NCBI GenBank assembly: GCA_018267825.1
Contig: JAFDXR010000016.1
Coordinates: forward strand, 1 to 64,000
Source of the DNA: Bacteroidota bacterium
Lineage (GTDB): Bacteria > Bacteroidota > Bacteroidia > B-17B0 > Aurantibacillaceae
Reading direction: 5' to 3'
DNA length: 64,000 nucleotides
The position numbers and the translations under genes were made by a program. The notes below the pieces were generated by a model. It was not told the DNA's origin. It did no database searches and saw only the letters and a list, made by a program, of their open reading frames with translations. Below, piece after piece: positions 59,545-64,000 of the stretch; the first letter of the stretch is position 1, and every line of letters begins with the position of its first letter.

Positions 59545-61794
59545 TTAATGAATAATGATTTTTCGGGTTGTAGAACCGGTTATATGCCCATGATCCGATA
59601 AAAACAATACCTGCATCACATAGAAACCGGGAGCCAGGGATGAAACGTTGAATTCATTGCTTTTATTACTATTCTGTACAGTCATCACCACATGCCCGAG
59701 TGCATCCATAAGGTTGTATCGCACTTCCTGCAGCAGGGGCGATTCTATAGCCACCTGGAAGGCTGATTGCGCCGGATTCGGATAAACCGTTACGCCGGAA
59801 ACATCTATGGGATTCAGTTCGTTTATGCCGATGGTATTTGGTACAGAGCTGAAGAATCCAACGCCGCCGGCATAATTCCCGAGGAAAAGATCGCGTTTGC
59901 CATCATTATTTACATCCACAAAGAAAGGGCTGCAGCGTGTACCTTCATTTATTTTATAAAGGGTTGTATCTACTTTATTGAAATTGCCACTGAGGTTTCC
60001 ATCAATATTATCGAACAGGTAAATATTCCCGACTTCGGATCCCACAAGGAGTTTGGATACGCCTGCATCGTTATATAAAAACGGGACGCTGTAACCTGTA
60101 AGCCAGCCATATTGTTTTACATTCACACCGCCAAAGCTGGCCGTTTGCAGAACAAAATTAGGATTCGATGTTGTTCCTGTGTTTTTATAGTAAGTCAGTT
60201 TACCGGTCTGATTACCTATCAGCAGATCTACCAGTCCGTCTTTATTCACATCCACCAGTTGCGGTGTGGCATTATTGCCTACATCAATATTGAAATAATT
60301 GGCCACATAATTTCCGAATACAGCCGGAGTGCCAAAGATTGCGGTATTCTGGAAATAGTGGAGGTTTCCGTTAAAATCGCCAATGATCATATCGTTATCA
60401 AAATCGCCATCGAGATCGGCAAAGGTCGGAAACATGCCGGTGAGGTTATAGGTTGTCAGATTCTGGTAATCGCGGGTTATCAGTGAAAATGAAGGGGCGG
60501 CGGCTGTGCCTGTGTTTCTGTAATAGGCAATTTTGGAGAGATTGGTATTTCCTGTATAATAGCCCACATTACCTATAAGCAGATCGAGTTTCCCGTCGGC
60601 ATCAGCATCAAACAGACATGGATAGGCCCCCTCTCCTACTTCGATCATATTGTCCTGCAAAAGGTTTTTCTGTTGAATATGAAAATCGGCAACAGTGGTA
60701 GCCGACATGTTTTTGTAGTACCAGAGACTGGCATAATTCTCGGAACCGGCAACTGCATTGGGACTTGCCAGCAGGTCTTTTTTTCCGTCGTTGTCTATAT
60801 CCACATAATATGAGCATGGAAAGGAGTTCATCCGGGCCACAGTTGTACTGGCTTTGAGCGGATAGTTGGGATAAAGCTGTGTGGTATCGAAGATATGTGC
60901 ATTGGTGGTGCTTCCCACGTTTTCGGCATATTGCAGAATGCTGCAGGCAATATCGCCGAGCAGAAGATCCTGGTCGCCATCGCCATCGTTATCAAAACAC
61001 ATAATGCATGATCCGGCGTGTAAAGGCTTCGAAATACCAGGTGTAGTGAGGCTATCCATGATTTTCTGGTAAGGGCACTGACTCAGGTAAATGGTACAGT
61101 TGTTTTCATAAATATCGCCCCAGCAATCGTCAACCATATTAAATACGAGGCTGTCGGAGTGTCCGTACAATTCCTGACTCATGTTTTTATGGTATTGTAT
61201 TTTGATACCGAATGTGCTGTAGGAAAGCACATCGAGATCGCCGTCGCCGTCGATGTCGGCAATACCGGGTAATCCAACGGGGCTTGCATATAAATTGGAG
61301 ATGCTTGGTGCGCCACCGGGATTGTAATTGCTATTGATGATCGATTTTACGAGGGTCATGCTGAAGGTGCCCGGACTGCTTACATTTCTGTATACTTTGA
61401 TTCCACCGGTGGTATAGGCAAAGAGATCTTCGCGTCCATCGTTGTCGTAGTCGAAAAACAGGGCCCAATCGCTTACATCCGGAAAATGCGCCTGGTAGTA
61501 TGGCGCATGTTTGTATATTATCTGCCCGGCTGTTCCCTGGTTGAGGAAAGCCCGGAGTTTTCCACCCGAATTGCAGGTTTTATCATAAATAACGAGGTCT
61601 TTTTTACCATCCAGGTTCAGATCTGCCTGGGAAACTTCACAGAAATTAAGGCCGCCGGCCCAGGGATTTTTAAGAGCCTGGCCATTTTCCTTCACCACAA
61701 TGGTATCGCGAAACAATTGAGACTGGGCCACTATTGTTTTGGCTGTAAAGCACATACCGACCAACAGGCCGGAAATAAATTTCAGATAGGACAT
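59545..61794 (-). CDS. T9SS-exported FG-GAP/VCBS repeat protein
   Basis: A 749-residue surface protein, start ATG at 61794 (a GTG one codon before is also open). After a signal peptide it carries repeated FG-GAP/VCBS units with calcium-binding-like aspartate loops: DLNLDGKKDLVIYD, DYDNDGREDLF, DIDGDGDLDVL, DNDGDGDQDLLLGD, DIDNDGKKDLL, DADADGKLDLLIGN, DVNKDGLVDLLIGN and DVNNDGKRDLFLGN. The C-terminus is a T9SS type A sorting domain (TVYPNPAQSAFQVAI). It is the first gene of the four-gene operon, 4 bp before the propeller gene. Confidence 0.92.
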   Translation of the reverse strand: MSYLKFISGLLVGMCFTAKTIVAQSQLFRDTIVVKENGQALKNPWAGGLNFCEVSQADLNLDGKKDLVIYDKTCNSGGKLRAFLNQGTAGQIIYKHAPYYQAHFPDVSDWALFFDYDNDGREDLFAYTTGGIKVYRNVSSPGTFSMTLVKSIINSNYNPGGAPSISNLYASPVGLPGIADIDGDGDLDVLSYSTFGIKIQYHKNMSQELYGHSDSLVFNMVDDCWGDIYENNCTIYLSQCPYQKIMDSLTTPGISKPLHAGSCIMCFDNDGDGDQDLLLGDIACSILQYAENVGSTTNAHIFDTTQLYPNYPLKASTTVARMNSFPCSYYVDIDNDGKKDLLASPNAVAGSENYASLWYYKNMSATTVADFHIQQKNLLQDNMIEVGEGAYPCLFDADADGKLDLLIGNVGYYTGNTNLSKIAYYRNTGTAAAPSFSLITRDYQNLTTYNLTGMFPTFADLDGDFDNDMIIGDFNGNLHYFQNTAIFGTPAVFGNYVANYFNIDVGNNATPQLVDVNKDGLVDLLIGNQTGKLTYYKNTGTTSNPNFVLQTASFGGVNVKQYGWLTGYSVPFLYNDAGVSKLLVGSEVGNIYLFDNIDGNLSGNFNKVDTTLYKINEGTRCSPFFVDVNNDGKRDLFLGNYAGGVGFFSSVPNTIGINELNPIDVSGVTVYPNPAQSAFQVAIESPLLQEVRYNLMDALGHVVMTVQNSNKSNEFNVSSLAPGFYVMQVLFLSDHGHITGSTTRKIIIH

Positions 61795-61864
61795 CACTTT
61801 GTAAAGTTAAGGAATTTAAATGCATTGAATACCCGTAACTTCTTAATTTTCAGCTATAAAAATA

Positions 61865-61896
61865 TTTGCTAAATATAGCGTAGAACTATATATTTG
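61865..61896 (+). promoter_or_regulatory. Full Bacteroidota promoter of secDF
   Basis: TTTG at 61865-61868 and TATATTTG at 61889-61896 are separated by 20 bp. The ATG of secDF is 25 bp downstream. Confidence 0.75.
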
Positions 61897-61921
61897 CACC
61901 CTTAAAATTTTTGATACAATT

Positions 61922-64000
61922 ATGCAAAACAAAGGTGCTATTAAAATTTTCGCTATTCTTTTAGCTTTAGCGTGTATTTTCTATTTATCGTTTACATGGA
62001 AGACCCGTGCCGTTGAAGCCGAAGCCATGGAGTATGCCGAATCGGTGTCCTCATCAGTTCCGGTAACGAATGCTGCTAATAAGTTCGCGAATACCGATTC
62101 TGTTAAACGCAGGTATTTCATTGATTCCATTAAGGTTAAAACCTTCGACCATTATCTGGATTCGGTTAAAACACTGCCGGTATACAGCCTTGGCTTTACC
62201 AGCTACACTTACGAGGAGTGTAAGAAACGCGAGATCAACCTCGGTCTCGACTTACGTGGTGGGATGAACGTGACCCTGGAGGTTTCTGTTCAGGACATCA
62301 TCAAAAACATGTCGAACAACAGCGAGGATAAGGATTTCAAAGCCGCCCTCGAAAGTGCACAAAGCAAACTGGGAGTGAACAATAACGATGATTTCGTTAC
62401 TTTGTTTGACAAGGAATACAGAAGAATTGCTCCAAACGGCCGCCTGGCCCCTATTTTCTCAACCATCGAGAATAAAGGTAAACTGGAATACAGTGCAACC
62501 AACGACCAGGTGATTGCCTTTATCCGTACCAAAGTAGAAGAAGCTATCTCTAACTCTGAGAAAACTTTCCGCAGCCGTATTGACCGTTTCGGTGTGGCTC
62601 AGCCAAATATCCAGAAACTGGAATCAAGCGGACGTATCCTGGTTGAATTACCGGGTGTAAAAGATAAAGAACGCGTACGCGAACTGTTACAGGGTACTGC
62701 TAATCTGGAGTTCTGGGAAACATATGATAACGAAGAAGTTGGTCCGCTGATGCTGAAAGCCAATGAGAAATTATCGCAGGTTTTATTCCCTGATTTCCAG
62801 ACAACCAAAGATACTACAAAAGCGATTGACACGACATCTGTTAAAAATGCAAGTGTTGCTGCGACATCGACTGCTACTGTAAAAGAAGACACAACCAAAA
62901 AAGGAAAAGTGGATTCTGCAGCCCTGGCTGTTAAAACCGGCACCAATGCCGCTGCAAAAGATACAGCTTATCAGAACTTCATGAAACGTTTCCCATTGTA
63001 TTACTTCGGTAACTACCCTGGTCCGTTAAAAGCGTTTGTAACTTATAACCAACAAAACCAGCAACCTGAGCGCTTTATTCCGGGTGCTGTTGTGGCCCGT
63101 GCCTTCAGTAAAGAAGATACAGCCTTAGCCAACAAATACCTTCGCAATGAAGCTCTCCGCGCTGTATTTCCAAGCAAGCTGAAGTTTATGTGGAGTGCCA
63201 AGGCTAAAGACGTGAAAAACGAAGCCGGTGACGTTGTAGGAAAATACTTCGAATTATACGCCATTAAAGTAACTGACCGTAATGGTAAAGCTGCGCTTTA
63301 TGGCGATATCATCACAGATGCCCGTAAAGATTACGACCAGAAAACAGGTGGTCACCCATTCATCAGCATGTCGATGAACTCAGAAGCTGCTGAAAAATGG
63401 AAACGTATTACAGGTAACAATGCCCCTAAAGATGGTAAACCGGGACACAGCATTGCTGTAGTTATGGATAACATGGTATACTCTGCTCCGGTTCCAAGCG
63501 GCGAAATTGCCGGCGGTAACTCGCAGATCACAGGTGATTTCTCGAATGATGAAGCCGATGCTCTCGTAGCTATTTTAAGTGCAGGTAAATTACCTGCTCA
63601 AGCACGCATCGTCGAAGAGAATATCGTTGGTCCGACCCTGGGTCAGGAAGCCATTGACTCCGGTTTAATGTCATTTGCTATTGCCCTCGTGGTGATCCTG
63701 GTGTTCATGTTTATGTACTATAATAAAGCCGGTATGGTGGCAAACATTGCTCTCATCGCCAACATGTTCTTTATTATGGGTATTCTCACATCGCTCGGTG
63801 CGGTATTAACATTACCGGGTATTGCGGGTATCGTATTAACGATCGGTTTAGCGGTGGATGCGAACATCCTGATCTTTGAACGTGTGCGTGAAGAACTGGC
63901 GCTTGGCAAAAACACGTCGCAGGCCATTAAAGAAGGCTTTAAACATGCCATGAGTTCTATCATTGACTCCAACGTGACGCTGGCTATCCTCGCTGTCATC
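61922..64000 (+). CDS. secDF: Fused SecD-SecF protein-export membrane component (partial)
   Basis: The first 693 codons of a SecDF fusion, open to the right edge of the window. The N-terminal TM (KIFAILLALACIFYLSFTW) is followed by the SecD periplasmic region with EINLGLDLRGGMNVTLEV. An alanine/lysine/threonine-rich stretch near residues 300-345 is a long insert. The P1 head and the membrane motif IALVVILVFMFMYYNKAG follow, with GIVLTIGLAVDANILIFERVREEL as the hallmark of SecD TM4 (read in parts). SecDF uses the proton gradient to complete translocation by SecYEG. The SecF half would lie beyond position 64000. Start ATG at 61922. Confidence 0.95.
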   Translation, partial: MQNKGAIKIFAILLALACIFYLSFTWKTRAVEAEAMEYAESVSSSVPVTNAANKFANTDSVKRRYFIDSIKVKTFDHYLDSVKTLPVYSLGFTSYTYEECKKREINLGLDLRGGMNVTLEVSVQDIIKNMSNNSEDKDFKAALESAQSKLGVNNNDDFVTLFDKEYRRIAPNGRLAPIFSTIENKGKLEYSATNDQVIAFIRTKVEEAISNSEKTFRSRIDRFGVAQPNIQKLESSGRILVELPGVKDKERVRELLQGTANLEFWETYDNEEVGPLMLKANEKLSQVLFPDFQTTKDTTKAIDTTSVKNASVAATSTATVKEDTTKKGKVDSAALAVKTGTNAAAKDTAYQNFMKRFPLYYFGNYPGPLKAFVTYNQQNQQPERFIPGAVVARAFSKEDTALANKYLRNEALRAVFPSKLKFMWSAKAKDVKNEAGDVVGKYFELYAIKVTDRNGKAALYGDIITDARKDYDQKTGGHPFISMSMNSEAAEKWKRITGNNAPKDGKPGHSIAVVMDNMVYSAPVPSGEIAGGNSQITGDFSNDEADALVAILSAGKLPAQARIVEENIVGPTLGQEAIDSGLMSFAIALVVILVFMFMYYNKAGMVANIALIANMFFIMGILTSLGAVLTLPGIAGIVLTIGLAVDANILIFERVREELALGKNTSQAIKEGFKHAMSSIIDSNVTLAILAVI

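Noticed and set aside
1-64000. CRISPR arrays, insertion sequences, prophage genes, tRNA or rRNA genes
   Set aside because: No repeat-spacer arrays, transposase or integrase motifs, or RNA-gene sequence hallmarks were seen. Intergenic spaces are short throughout.

Overview
The window looks like chromosomal core DNA of a member of the Bacteroidota. Four lines of evidence support this: two or three secreted proteins end in type IX secretion (T9SS) sorting domains; SecD and SecF are fused; the DNA polymerase III alpha subunit carries its own DEDDh proofreading domain; and many genes are preceded by the Bacteroidota -7 promoter element TAnnTTTG rather than a Shine-Dalgarno site. I see no rRNA or tRNA genes, insertion sequences, phage genes, integrases or CRISPR arrays. 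The order or genus cannot be fixed from this sequence alone.

Layout. 1-5 kb: a T9SS propeller-like protein, then a TetR regulator with a short-chain dehydrogenase (each carrying a matching TGAA-N6-TTCA operator), a PaaI-type thioesterase and a nucleoid-associated protein. 5-13 kb: tail-specific protease and a YfiT-like transferase, a secreted MORN/pseudo-trypsin protein, a universal stress protein, an outer-membrane protein and a YfbK-like von Willebrand protein. 13-20 kb: an NmrA-like oxidoreductase divergent from an HxlR regulator, two related secreted GLPGLI/DUF4412-like proteins, arginine decarboxylase divergent from an arginase-family hydrolase, and two tandem OmpA-domain proteins. 20-26 kb: a YiiX-like hydrolase; a cobalamin riboswitch in front of one T9SS-exported protein; then the compact operon gpmA-HAD phosphatase-map-yihY. 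26-35 kb: DUF1761 protein, TfoX-like protein, rhomboid, dnaE, PH-domain protein. 33-37 kb: a SpoIIE phosphatase divergent from padR plus a membrane protein, the two membrane proteins sharing GldL-like FKxxHWPG segments. 37-42 kb: a thioredoxin-like protein whose CxxC is SxxS, rsmD with DUF3822, a RecD-like helicase and two tandem cysteine-motif membrane proteins. 42-47 kb: bioB-bioF, a WcaF-like acetyltransferase and an ABC half-exporter. 47-55 kb: cvfB, a DUF7793-like protein with an overlapping HisKA_2 kinase, an MFS exporter, a methyltransferase, an outer-membrane barrel, a DUF4294 protein, accC and an M42-type peptidase. 55-62 kb: a tightly packed four-gene secreted-protein operon. 62-64 kb: secDF, cut by the window end.

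How genes work together. Several small regulators (TetR, HxlR, PadR) sit beside a target gene, with inverted repeats lying over the -7 promoter elements; these are the clearest regulatory circuits. Arginine decarboxylase and the arginase-family enzyme probably act on the same arginine/polyamine pool. BioB and BioF make the cofactor that AccC-dependent carboxylation uses. SecDF and the T9SS substrates belong to the export machinery and its cargo. The least explained items are the cobalamin-riboswitch-controlled exported protein, the PadR-linked HWPG membrane proteins, the twin cysteine-motif membrane proteins, two domains that have lost their catalytic residues (pseudo-trypsin and SxxS thioredoxin), and the four-gene secreted operon.
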